DNA of 64,000 nucleotides, taken from contig OW285191.1 in the NCBI GenBank assembly GCA_935421135.1, forward strand, positions 2,108,001 to 2,172,000, in the 5' to 3' direction. How positions within the stretch are numbered: the first letter of the stretch is position 1; every line of letters starts with the position of its first letter. A model generated the notes under the pieces. The model had not been told where the DNA came from. It saw only the letters and a program-made list of their open reading frames with translations, and did no database searches. The stretch comes from Bugulina stolonifera (taxonomy: Eukaryota > Bryozoa > Gymnolaemata > Cheilostomatida > Bugulidae). Below are positions 1 to 11,009 of this stretch, piece by piece. Both the position numbers and the translations under genes were made by a program.

Positions 1-564
1 TGTATATGCAATCATATAACAACCATTGACAATCCAGACATTTGGAGCTGTTGCTACCACCGACTTACTTATTGAAATTGGAGACGGCATAAGTTGCTAA
101 AAGCTATCTCTACTCTCTTACCTAAATTGGTAAAGGGATTTCTATCACTCTTCCCCATGTAGGAATTCCTCGGACCATTAACTGACCAGTTACTTTATAT
201 ACTGTATCTATCCACCTATTCCTCTCATATACATGTATTTCTAAGACTAATACTACCCCAGACTTATATAATAAGGTTTATCGACTTTCTCACATTTGAG
301 GTTTGAATAGTAAACATGTTTAAACTAAGTTGATAGTTGCTCCTATAACACTTGGCATAATATACGCAGTTAAACCACCAATCACAAATTGAAAACTTGT
401 AGCTTATAGAATTCTGTAGTCAGCCCTACATTTCTACACCCCTTGTACCGAATATCAACTCTCTTGACCATGATGGAGTTGGTATTGGCATAACGTTTGT
501 ACATGTACAGGTGGATACATACAATTATAACTTTTTCTACATACATGTGTATTTATTATTCTAG
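1..564. other. No gene recognised; likely intron or upstream flank
   Basis: I see no exon with coding character here. The stretch is AT-rich with scattered TACATGT motifs. It ends in a good 3' splice site (TTATTCTAG) just before the exon at 565, so at least its right part is probably an intron of the gene that continues to 2079. Confidence 0.5.
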
Positions 565-2079
565 GAGCTCGGTTTAAACGGAACCATGGACGAGATGCTA
601 AGTTTAATACCTCTTCCAGCAGAGAGTGTGAGTAAATCAGTCTTCCTTTTCCTTTACCAGAACGTTATGATGCTATCAGGAGCTCGGAAGATATCTATAG
701 AGGAGTTGCTCTGGTAAGTATGTATATATACTAGTACTCTACTACTGTACCACCAATACTCTACTACTGTACCACTAGTACTCTACTACTGCACCACTAG
801 TACTCTACTACTGTACCACTAGTACTCTACTACTATACCACCAATACTCGACTACTGTACCACTAGTACTCTACTACTGTACCACTAGTACTCTACTACT
901 GTACCACTAGTACTCTACTACTGTACCACTAGTACTCTTCTACTGTACCACTAGTACTCTACTACTGTACCACTAGTACTCTACTACTGTACCACTAGTA
1001 CTCTACTACTGTACCACCAATACTTTACTACTGCACCACTAGTACTCTACTATTGTACCACTAGTACTCTACTACTATACCACCAATACTCGACTACTGC
1101 ACCACTAGTACTCTACTACTGCACCACTAGTACTCTACTACTGTACCACTAGTACTCTACTACTGTACCACCAATACTCTACTACTGTACCACTAGTACT
1201 CTACTCCTGCACCACTAGTACTCTACTACTGTACCAATAATACTCTACTACTATACCACTAGTACTCTGCTACTATACCACTAGTACTCACTAACACTCT
1301 TTTTGTTGCAGTCAGGTGTCTTCTACTGACCTCTCCATGCTCTGGTCTGCTGTAAATAATGAGGAAATAACTTCTCCTTCTGCTAAACAAGTGAGTCACA
1401 TTTACACCCACACTCTAGTTCTGTGTCGGCCAGTGCATCAGAACTACCAACTCATGCCATGTCTTGTAGTGGATTGCTTGTAGGCTAGAGGCAATTGATA
1501 AGTTAATCGATGAATTAACTTACCCACTGCTCTAACAACACAGCTGCATATAAAGTTAGCTCTTGTCCTTGCTTGTTTATAAGAATACACGTTGGATGTA
1601 CAGGTACTATGGTATAATATCTTTATTAAACCACCAGCAGCTGTTGTTATACATGTTCTATGATTCTCTTTCCACCAGATACTGAATGAACATCTGGATA
1701 ACCCCACACTCAGTGTGTCACATATCCTCAATTCTGGCAGGTTCTCTAGGATAACAGATGATGATGTCATACTAAAGCTGTGTATTTCGGCGTGTCAAAA
1801 GCATACCAAGGTGAGCAATGGTAGTGGTGGTGATAATATAGTGGTAGTAATAGTAGTAGTAGTAGTAGCAGCAGCAGCAGTAGTAGTAGTAGTTATAGTT
1901 ACATAGCCCGCATTACCGTGTACATTGTAGGAGGTAAATAGATATAAGAAGAAGAAGAACATAAAAGAACTGGCTCCTCTTATCCAGGAGATCCACTTGG
2001 AGTCAGAGAAAAGAATTCACACTCCACATCTGACTAGTATATTACTCACATACCTTAAGAACTGGCCCTACAACTGACA
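565..2079 (+). CDS. Unrecognised helical protein, C-terminal four exons (partial)
   Basis: Four exons join in consistent phase: 565-713, 1312-1390, 1679-1810 and 1931-2079, with a TGA stop at 2077-2079. All junctions are GT/AG (GTAAGT, GTGAGT and GTGAGC donors). The joined reading gives about 170 residues, leucine- and serine-rich and apparently helical. It includes VSHILNSGRFSRITDDDVIL, a lysine cluster (RYKKKKNIKE) and the C-terminus LLTYLKNWPYN. The first exon opens with an AG acceptor and no clear start, so the N-terminus probably lies outside the window; an in-frame ATG at about 586 is an alternative. A short exon-rich helical-repeat protein such as a PPR or FAST-kinase-like factor is possible, but I do not recognise the family. 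Intron 1 is filled by a 20-bp minisatellite starting right after the donor. Confidence 0.6.
728..1295. repeat. 20-bp minisatellite in intron
   Basis: About 28 copies of a 20-bp unit (CTACTACTGTACCACTAGTA with variants such as CACCAATA). It fills the intron between 713 and 1312, starting within 20 bases of the 5' splice site. Confidence 0.95.
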
Positions 2080-2856
2080 TCACATGAACTGGTGCAGTAG
2101 AACAGCACAGTAGTAGGATACACTAGCAGTGCGCTCAGTGGACTGACCATTATACACATCATAGCATTCCATCTGGTGTGTTAATCTGACCGCTGGTAGA
2201 CACTGGCCTATACTACAGGCTGTTGTCATTTAGTTGGATCTGAAGAGAAGTTTGTTCCCAATACAATGCATGATTTCTCCATCCCCTTATTTTTGTGCAG
2301 GCAGCCTGTGCTCAATCCCATGCATTTTCTTCTTTTGTGCAGCTAGTTCACAGGGCTACATAGTCCCTGTCCTTCTAGGCAATTGTTCCTCAATAGTAGT
2401 AATATGTTTAATTTAGTAAACTATATTGATCTCCCATTATATTGCTACAATACATACATGTACAGTACATGTACAGTACATGTAGCTGGTTATTACTGCA
2501 TACAGTTAGATGTCAGCACATTATAAACTTCTTTTGTCTGTGTACTAATATTTAGCAATCTTGTGCATTCTTTTTATCTTGTAGAGAATAAATTCTTATA
2601 TTCAGTTAGACGAAATCATGTTTTCTATGTAAATTGTATTTGTAAAAAATATTTTTCCATTGTTCTATCGAACAAAAAATTACCAGGCTGCTAGGGTGAG
2701 GTGTAACAATAGCTAAAGACCAATGTATGCTGTGTTGGTATTCTTGGTTGTTGAGCATTATGGCATGGCTTAACGATACACAACCAGTAAACAAAGGTAT
2801 TGGACTCTCAGAGAACATTAGTTTGGACCTCACACTGTCAACATCTCTGAAGTAAC
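2080..2856. other. Intergenic interval between two plus-strand genes
   Basis: There is no exon-like coding. It holds the 3' flank of the upstream gene and the putative promoter region of the iRhom gene. AGTACATGTACA repeats lie at about 2455-2485. No convincing TATA box or polyadenylation signal stands out. Confidence 0.5.
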
Positions 2857-5800
2857 ATGGCACCCAACAAGTCTAGGAAGGCCAAGTAAGTGTTTTTTTC
2901 TTCATAAGCGTATAATGTATTCTGTTCTAGTGTATGTGATATAGTAGTAATCATACTACTGCATTCGTCAACAGAAATGATTGGCGGGGAACCATTCTAG
3001 TAATCAAATCATCCATGCTTTAGAAATATAATTTAATAAATAGCCTTTCCAGACTGGAGCATCTGACGCTTGCTGCCAAATGTCTGCCAAATGTTCATGT
3101 GCCTTCTACCTTTCTTTATTTCTCCCTCAACCATTTCTAAATTACTACTGCTTGTGAGCTTTCATAGATGTAGACACAGTGTGATATCTGTCTTCATACT
3201 TGACTGCCACTGCATGTGTTTCTATTTGTATTTCAGAAGAGCTACTGTGAGTTGTTTTATCTGTTACTCTATTACTGTATGTTCACCTGGTTATCTGTTG
3301 AGTATTATGCAGTCATGTAATAATACTGATAGGCCATACATACACATTTTATTGTACGTTTATGTACAAGGTACATATTGATATTGGGAGAATATACATG
3401 GACAACTCTATGGTTAACTGTTGATGGCCAGTTGAGAGAGGACAACTTCTCTTTGTTATCAACAGTTGCATGTACAACTTGTATGCTTGCTCATTCTTTA
3501 TTGTTATAGTTACATGGTTACATGGTTAATATTATACACATGTACATTTAGTGCTAGATGGTTAGACTAACGGCTAAGTTCACGTGTCATTAAAGACTCC
3601 CTCTGACTAATTTTTCTTGTTATGCATTACCATGGAGTGTTTATCATATTGTAACATGTCTGTGTGCTTACAATAATATAACCTGGCTGTGTGTTTACCA
3701 TAATACAACATGGCTGTGTGTTGTAGGAGAGCTCTGTGTACACAGACCTGGTGCAGGCAGCTCGGCAGCTAAATGAGAATGACTTGCATGGAGTCTCTAA
3801 GCCTGTAAGACATAACGTTCGCAGTATACACAGTGCACATGTACATGATTGCGTTATACAGTGTACATGTGTTATATAGTGTACATGTGTTATACAGTGT
3901 ACATGTGTTATACAGTGAACATGTGTTATACAGTGAACATGTGTTATACAGTGTACATGTGTTATACAGTGTACATGTGTTATACAGTGAACATGTGTTA
4001 TACAGTGTACATGTGTTATACAGTGTACATGTGTTATACAGTGAACATGTGTTATAAAGTATACATGTGTTATATAGTGTACATGTGTTATAAAGTATAC
4101 ATGTGTTATACAGTGTACATGTATGTATGATGTCTTTCCAATCAGCTGCAATCTCTGGCACTTACTAACTCCCAGTGGGTCTCCTCAACCCCTAAAGTTC
4201 TGACAAACCGTCTCAAGTTGATGAAGTCGAACAGGAAGTTATTTGGAAGGAAGATGAGTGGAGTCGAGGATATGGAGCTGTACGGTGACGTTGAGTAAGT
4301 TAAGTTGTTTGAAGTTTTTATCTGGCTATAGGTTTTATAATGCAGGTAAACCAGTAATTGTGTCTGTATGAGTAGGATCAAGTGAACCAGTAGGCATGTC
4401 TGTATGAGCAGGGTCAAGTGAACCAGTAGGCATGTCTGTATGAGCAGGTCCAGGTGAACCAGTAGGCATGTCTGTATGAGCAGGTCCAGGTGTACCAGTA
4501 GGCATGGCAGGGCTTCAGTAACTAGGTTTGTTCTATTCAAGCCATGTGGGTCGTACGACTGTTTAGATGTTGAGATGGCCAGAGTCAGTATAGTCTGTCT
4601 TACATGTGTTGACCAATCACAGCAGGCCGTAGTTTATGTCGGGTTTACTTAAAGTGAGATGTTTATAAAGAAAGAGGATGATACGGGATCCATGGGTGAT
4701 GAGTATTGCTTTACCATAGCTCCGCCTTATACAGAGAAAGATGACGAGCATATTCTCTACTCTAACCCCACTAGACGCTTCAACTCTGAATCTGAGGTAT
4801 GTCTGTAATGTTATGTTAAACTCATTGCAAGCCTTCTCTAACTCCTGCCTCCTGACAAACTTGTTTTGTTATCATATTATAGTGTCATCTAATGATTTTT
4901 CCTGGTCAAACGCCCATAACCATTACATGTAAATTGTTGATGTCTTGTATAAATGATATCATCTTCAATAGGAATGATCTTCTTTATAACTGTGTTTTAA
5001 ACTTCTCTCCAAAACCGATCTCAAACTATTACAGCCAGATACGCCGCAAAGCTGAATTCAAAAATATACCAAATGAGTGGTACTGTACGCATTTTTGTAT
5101 ATATAGAGATTTATTTCCTAATATCTCGTCACTTGTCCAAGTAATATCATCAGAGGATAAAATTTTATCCTCTGATGATGTTACTTGGACAAGTGACGAA
5201 ATATTAGGAAATAAATCTCTATATATAAAAAATGTGTCTTGTACTACCATTCATCATTAAAATATTATCCCACACCAACATTTTTTCAATGGTACTCTAC
5301 TTTATCATTATAAGAGTTGAGTCTGAGACACAAACCATCCATGTTATTCTCCATCAGGCACATTTCTCCCATCTATGTGATTGTAGCTACATGAGGGTAA
5401 ACCGTCACGTTTACACAGATGGGACACGGAGGAATTGGTGTCGGAGAAAATACTCGACAGGAAGCAGGTGAAGGATGTCAGAGGTGCTTCTAAACGTCTT
5501 CTAGATTTTGAGGAACAAACTAAGTTAAACCTGGAGAAGGGAGGTCATCAGAACCCTGTGTATGCTGACCCAGTTTACGGCAGTAAGTAAATAAGCCATA
5601 CATGTGCCAGGGGAGATGACTGCTGATGCAGACGGATACCTTACCCTGCGGCCTGTTCAATGAAATAGGACCTGCTTCTAATGCCATGTTCTAGTACAGT
5701 TGGACATTTGTAGTGGACAATAACCATAGAATTGAATTATGCATTATATCTTACTATCACATACAGTACTCAGTATGTTGGTGTTTATCTCGCATGTTGC

Positions 5801-8800
5801 ATGTAATACTATTTGTAATCACCAATCCGACTAGTATATAATATATAGGGTTTGAATGCTAGCAGCTACGATCTACAAAATTTTACCAACTATTACTAGT
5901 AGTTGTGTGGTTGGTCTGTACTTTATAGCTGAAAACATAAAGATTGGGAACAAAGACTCCGTTGGAGGGAAGGGCAGGTCTCCTGGAGACGGTGCTCAAC
6001 AGTAGGTCTCACAATGTACTTCTATTTACGCACATTTACATGACATACTGTGTAACTCATGCTATGTTTGTGTTCTGCGCTGTTGCGTAATATAGCCCCA
6101 TTCTCCAAGCACAGTGTTTGTAGACAGTGTTGGAAATGTAAGTTACACGGGAGTATACGGTGTGTACCCAGCTCAATTTTAGTGGTTATACGGCCAGCAG
6201 GCATGCGCCTTCATCTTAATAGCTAGTTTTCCCCCTTACAGTCACTGTGGACCTAACAGTGCAGCGGTAGAGTGCTTGACTGTCATGGATGGGGTCTTAG
6301 GTTCGAATCTCACCAAAGAGTAATTTTTTTCATTTTAGTAATTCACTAATTTCTTAGCTACTATAAGATTTAATGGATATCTACACAATACTAATCTGTA
6401 AGATTGCATGCACCGTGTACCCACCTCATTTGTTCCACTTCGAACACTGTTTGTAGACCTGAGGTTGACTGCCCTTACATTCCAACTGCTAAGATACCAA
6501 AGGGTATAAACCCAGCTGACTTTGCACATGGTAAGGAAGCTTACCAACTCTACCTCTCCAACAAGAGACAGCTGGACAGAATAGAGAAGAGTGACATAGA
6601 GCCTCAGATCTCTCTCCTTAGACTGAGGCTCATTGCTAAAAGGGATAATATCGAGGAGGCTGTTCGGAAGGCTAGAGGTAATTGTATCTCATAGAGTACT
6701 ACTCAGTACGTTATGTCGTCGAGTACTACTCAGTACATTATGTCATAGAGTATTACTCAGTACGTTATGTCTTAGACTACTACTCAGTACGTCATGTCGT
6801 AGAGTACTCTACTCAGTGCGTTATGTCGTAGACTACTACTCAGTACGTTATGTCGTAGAGTACTACTCAGTACGTCATGTCGTAGAGTACTACTCAGTGC
6901 GTTATGTCGTAGAGTACTACTCAGTACGTTGTGTTGTAGAGTACTACTCATCTAGCTATCAACCGAGAAAGTCACTGAAGGACAGACTCCTCAGGATGCG
7001 AGATTACTTTAATGACCCAGACTATGCAGGTAACAGTAGGAGTTGTCAGTACATAACCCAGACTATGCAGGTAACAGTAGGAGTTGTCAGTACATAACCC
7101 AGACTATGCAGGTAACAGTAGGAGTTGTCAGTACATAACCCATGTTCTTCATGTAGTAGTAGCAATGACCATATATTGACTGTTCACTCAAGATGAGATG
7201 AAATGCAAAAAATGCAAATTTGTACACTGAACACATGCTCTCAATATTGTTACAAAGCGCCAGTACGAGTACATGTATATACTACATAGTTGGATGACTC
7301 CTAATTGTTATTATTTGAATTATTACACAATTATGCAGATGTAGTAAAGTACATTAGTCAGCTATACTTTGTTATGTTACAGCCATACTTTGTCACATTA
7401 TAGGTTCTAAAGTCTTACAGAAAGGATACAGCCAGACAGATATTCGAGAGAAATTGGAAGCGCTACCAGTGTACACCCCGTGGTTCATCCATGTTATGAC
7501 TGTTCTACAGGCTATCTGCATGGCCATACTGTGCGCATCTGCTGGAGTCATTCCCCCTCGACTAGCCCCGGAAAGACTGATAGTAGGTTAGTTGTCAGAT
7601 ACATACATCGGCTGTAGTAATGTGTGTGTGTGTATATCTGGATATACACTGTACAGCTTCCACACCTCTAGCCAATGATCTCTCTATATTAACACAGAAG
7701 ACATCATCACCTGGAGTGGAGTAAGAAGAGTAGAGCACTTTTTATATCCTAATATGTGGGCGGGGCCTTCCCGGGAGAAGCTGGTGCAAGGAGGTGCTTT
7801 ATACGCCCCTTGTCTAAGAAATGACAAGCACTATTTACTCAGGTATTCACCGGTCATGTCCTACTAAGTTCTATATTGTTACATGTATGGGGTGCATGCT
7901 TTTATCCCGCTATATATAAGTGCATAAGCATAAGCACTAACACTTACAACACCACTTAGCTATAATACAGCATCATTACTAACTAGACCAACTATGAGAT
8001 GTTGTGTCTCAAATATGCCATCTGTTATAAACTAGTATTTCATTCAACTACATTATGTTATTACTATTTCTAATACATGTGTACCCGCTAGAAGGGATAC
8101 AGTGCTACACCACAGTGTACATTTAATGTGTAATCTTCTGCATTTGAGGGGGGAGTATAAAATAGACAGTAACCCCCCCCCCCACCTACTATTCACAGAA
8201 CCATGCCTATAGATTATCAGCACTATTTGTCTGTACTTGTAGAAATGCTCTCTATGATGCCAAGGAGTCAGAGCTGGGATGCTGTGAAGCAGCAGGGAGA
8301 GGTGCAGGTTAGTTACGTATTATGTGTGTAATGTACAGGTATTATCTCCCCTGTATGTCTATAAGAGACAACTGATTATTTCCCCTGTATATTTATGCTT
8401 ATTACACAAATTATTATCTCCCCTGCATGTGTATGTATGCTGGGTAGTTGCCTGTTGGTGCATGCATGTTATTATTGTTATAATGTTGATAGTTCTACCA
8501 TGTGCTTACTCAGGTACCACAACAGAGGCAGAGTGTGAGGAAATTGAGACTCTGTATGAGGTATTAGAGATCAAGTGGATAAACACGACATGTAGTACAA
8601 GATCTAAGGGCACAGGGGTAAGGGTGCGGGCAATTACCATGAGCCCACTAGTCAGTGTCAACTATCTCTTAGTGTATACCGAATCTCCATATACAAATAC
8701 AAGTGTATTAGCACATAATATCTCTACATCATCTTGCTAACTTGTCGCACACATTTCACTCACATGTGTATAATTGTTGTGTACAAGCACAGAGTGGTAG

Positions 8801-10586
8801 GCGGAGCTTATATCTGCTGCAGGTGTATGTACCACATGACTTCAAGCCATGCTGTTTGGGTGGAAAGGGGGAGTGCGTATTGGTGAGTCACAAGCACTGT
8901 GTGATACTTGGGGGCACCTGGCACATCTCAGAGTATGAGCACTGCAGTGAGGCCATGTGTGGCAGAGATGTATGCACTACTCATGACGGTGATGTGCATA
9001 AAGTAAGTATATGTGTATATACATGCATACATACAGTAAGTACATTTCTAATTCTATACGTAGGTGCAGTAAATACATGTACATGTGTACATAGATACAG
9101 GAACTACATGATTGTAATGGTATGTACAGCACAGTTTGATATGCCAGAATTAATAAGCAAAGTTATTTCCTGAAATCATCATCTCTCTGATCAGCCTCAT
9201 GTTTTCCTTTTATATACTGGCAGAGCATACACTCCACATTGTGCTCTACCGTTATTTCCTTGTTACTATTACTAGGAGGTAACAGAGTCGATCTCACAGC
9301 TGTGGAGACTCCCTCTCTCTCTACTCTACCACGAGGGAATCATACAGGTCATACTATTTGCCATTCTACAGTGTTATGTCGGTATAGATATAGAGAGGGT
9401 AGCTGGATGGTTGAGGATGTCTGCTATATACACGGTGAGTGAAAGTGAGGCTCTACTCCTCTACAAAAATACGTCATTAAGCTCTATCTGGCTACCTTCT
9501 AACTTGGACATTCCGGCTATTGCTTACATATATTGAGGCCGTTATTTCACTACTTCAGTTTCTCTGGCTCGGATAATTCACGTTCCTTATGGTACCAGTT
9601 TATTCAGGAGCTGCCTACTTAGTGAATTTGAAGAGATAATAATGTCTGTATTGCATTCATGTTTGGTATACGTAATATTATTGTTATAATATCTCTTCAC
9701 AACAGGTGTGTGGTACAGGTGGTTTGTTAATGGGCTCTGTCATTGTTCCATACATCCCCAATCTTGGCTCCGGAGGTGCAATATGTGGCCTCATTTCTAT
9801 ACACACAGGAGAACTGATACAGTCATGGCGGTTAGTTAGCCATAGAGCCAAGGCTATTGCTAAGGTGATAGTTCTCTACACTATAATGGCCCTGCTAGGA
9901 CTATTTCCAGGTGTGAGTATTCTTATATAATATTTACAACTGGCCGAAAGTCGAGTCCTCTCTTCCCCACATTGACAAACGTAATTATGTTTCCCTCTAC
10001 TATTATTGAGTTTTGTCCAGTTCCATTTTTCTGTTTTTATAAGTTTGTAAAAAATATTATCTATTGGGTGTCCTTGTGACCAAAATTTCAGCCACAGACC
10101 TTCCAGCACAACTCTTTATTTTCATGCCTAGGGTGTGCTGATAAGCTAGGGATGGTTTTCTCTGACAAACAAACTCCTAGGAGTTTTATTTGCATTCTAG
10201 GCCGGTCTAAGAGATCACTGAGACATTAGATATTGTGCATTAAACTTGGTGCCTTCAGCAACTGTGTTTGGAACAGTTTATTCCAAATCAAGGGCTACAC
10301 ACTGACCTCATTGTCACTGTGTTTGCAGGTCAACCAGTTCACCAACGTAGGAGGAAGTATTCTAGGAGCTCTTTGCTCGCTGGCTCTCATGCCCTACATT
10401 CCATTTACAAGACAGCACCACCAACTTATGCTCGCACTTAGGATAGCGAGTTGTACAGGCATTATACTATTCATAGCTTTTCTCCTGTACTCTTTTTACG
10501 TCACTCAACCAAACCTGACAGGAAATGCTCTCTACGCCAACTGTTTGACTTTTGTTGAGTATGCATGTGCAACTGATTTACCATAA
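2857..10586 (+). CDS. iRhom (inactive rhomboid protein, RHBDF1/RHBDF2-like), 16 exons
   Basis: Exons: 2857-2885, 3237-3246, 3727-3804, 4146-4294, 5419-5582, 5929-6001, 6457-6677, 6940-7029, 7404-7586, 7698-7842, 8243-8307, 8514-8617, 8823-9002 (or from 8793), 9276-9434, 9706-9912, 10329-10586. Every junction is GT/AG and in phase, giving about 710 residues, against about 855 in human iRhoms. Order: charged cytosolic N-terminus with FGRKMSG-type basic patches; TM1 around residues 300-320 (HVMTVLQAICMAILC); a cysteine-rich luminal iRhom homology domain (NMWAGPSREKL, LGCCEAA, KPCCLGGKGEC, CGRDVC); then the rhomboid core, with the loop motif LWRLPLSLLYHEG, then GSGGAICG and FTNVGG. The catalytic Ser and His of active rhomboids are Gly and Asn here. 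iRhoms are known to act in ER/Golgi trafficking of ADAM17-type proteases and in EGF-ligand control. The start MAPNKSRKAK is the first ATG before a good donor; the 10-bp exon 2 is the least certain piece. Confidence 0.9.
3845..4125. repeat. 18-bp minisatellite in iRhom intron 3
   Basis: About 15 copies of a unit close to GTGTTATACAGTGTACAT. It occupies most of the intron between 3804 and 4146. Both strands stay open in several frames, which explains spurious open frames here. Confidence 0.95.
4360..4510. repeat. About 33-bp tandem repeat in iRhom intron 4
   Basis: Four to five copies of a unit containing CCAGTAGGCATGTCTGTATG and AGCAGGTCAAGTGAA. Confidence 0.85.
5067..5258. repeat. Long palindrome (hairpin MITE-like) in iRhom intron 4
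   Basis: Two inverted arms of about 95 bases meet at AAAATTTT near 5162/5163. The inner 65 bases of each arm (from TATATAGAGATTTATTTCC inward) are nearly perfect and the outer parts are diverged. No target duplication could be assigned. Confidence 0.85.
6245..6330 (+). repeat. tRNA-derived SINE-like fragment
   Basis: The stretch holds a pol III A-box-like segment (CAGTGCAGCGGTAGAGTG), an anticodon-loop-like CTGTCAT and a B box GGTTCGAATCTC, followed by a T-rich tail. It resembles a tRNA-Asp-like head and lies inside iRhom intron 6. Stem pairing is imperfect, so a working tRNA is unlikely. Confidence 0.6.
6685..6960. repeat. 27-bp minisatellite overlapping the exon 8 acceptor of iRhom
   Basis: About ten copies of a 27-bp unit around GTCGTAGAGTACTACTCAGT. 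The assigned exon 8 acceptor (TTGTAG, exon from 6940) is the AG of the last copy. The five most 3' units read in frame with exon 8 as repeats of EYYSVRYVV. Confidence 0.9.
7011..7140. repeat. 41-bp triplication spanning the exon 8 / intron 8 boundary
   Basis: The 41-bp unit starting GTAACAGTAGGAGTTGTCAG is present three times. Each copy includes CCAGACTATGCAG followed by GTAACAG, the exon 8 donor at 7029/7030, so three near-identical 5' splice sites lie in tandem. Confidence 0.9.
10065..10228. repeat. Degenerate copy of the GGTGTCTTCGCGAC-ended element
   Basis: The run GGGTGTGCTGATAAGCTAGG and the following TTTATTTGC...CCGGTCTAAGAGATCAC match, with many changes, the element at 17432-17698. 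It is in the same orientation and lies in iRhom intron 15. Confidence 0.6.
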
Positions 10587-10689
10587 TTCTCTAAATACAG
10601 CCTTGTTTATAACTCGGATGTATCAACATGGTGGAGTGTGGGTGGACAACTCCATTTTTTAACTCGACTTATATTTTAGTTACTCTACC

Positions 10690-10695
10690 AATAAA
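10690..10695 (+). promoter_or_regulatory. Candidate polyadenylation signal of iRhom
   Basis: An AATAAA hexamer lies about 104 bases past the iRhom stop codon, the usual distance for a short 3' UTR. Confidence 0.55.
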
Positions 10696-11009
10696 ACAAG
10701 GCTGACAGATAATATGTTAGTTGGTGTATATTTACAACTAGTACTGGATGAATACAACAGTTAACTTGGTACAGTAAGCTAATAGGTGTTCATACAAACA
10801 CTCAATGTGACATCAATTCATGCCTGCTACACAATAGTATAACTGAATTCTCAAACGGCAATAGACCAAGTGACTGGCACATAAGGGAATAAATGAGGGA
10901 AGGTTGTTGTATATTAGACAATACCACCATACTACAAGGTATTACAGTGTATAAGTACCAGATGCAGAAGAGATATGATTTCCTAGATGTGTGTGTTTAG
11001 AGGAGATAG

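Noticed and set aside
4892..5260. Open frames through the 5067-5258 palindrome
   Set aside because: Each strand mirrors the other because of the palindrome; there is no homology or splice support.
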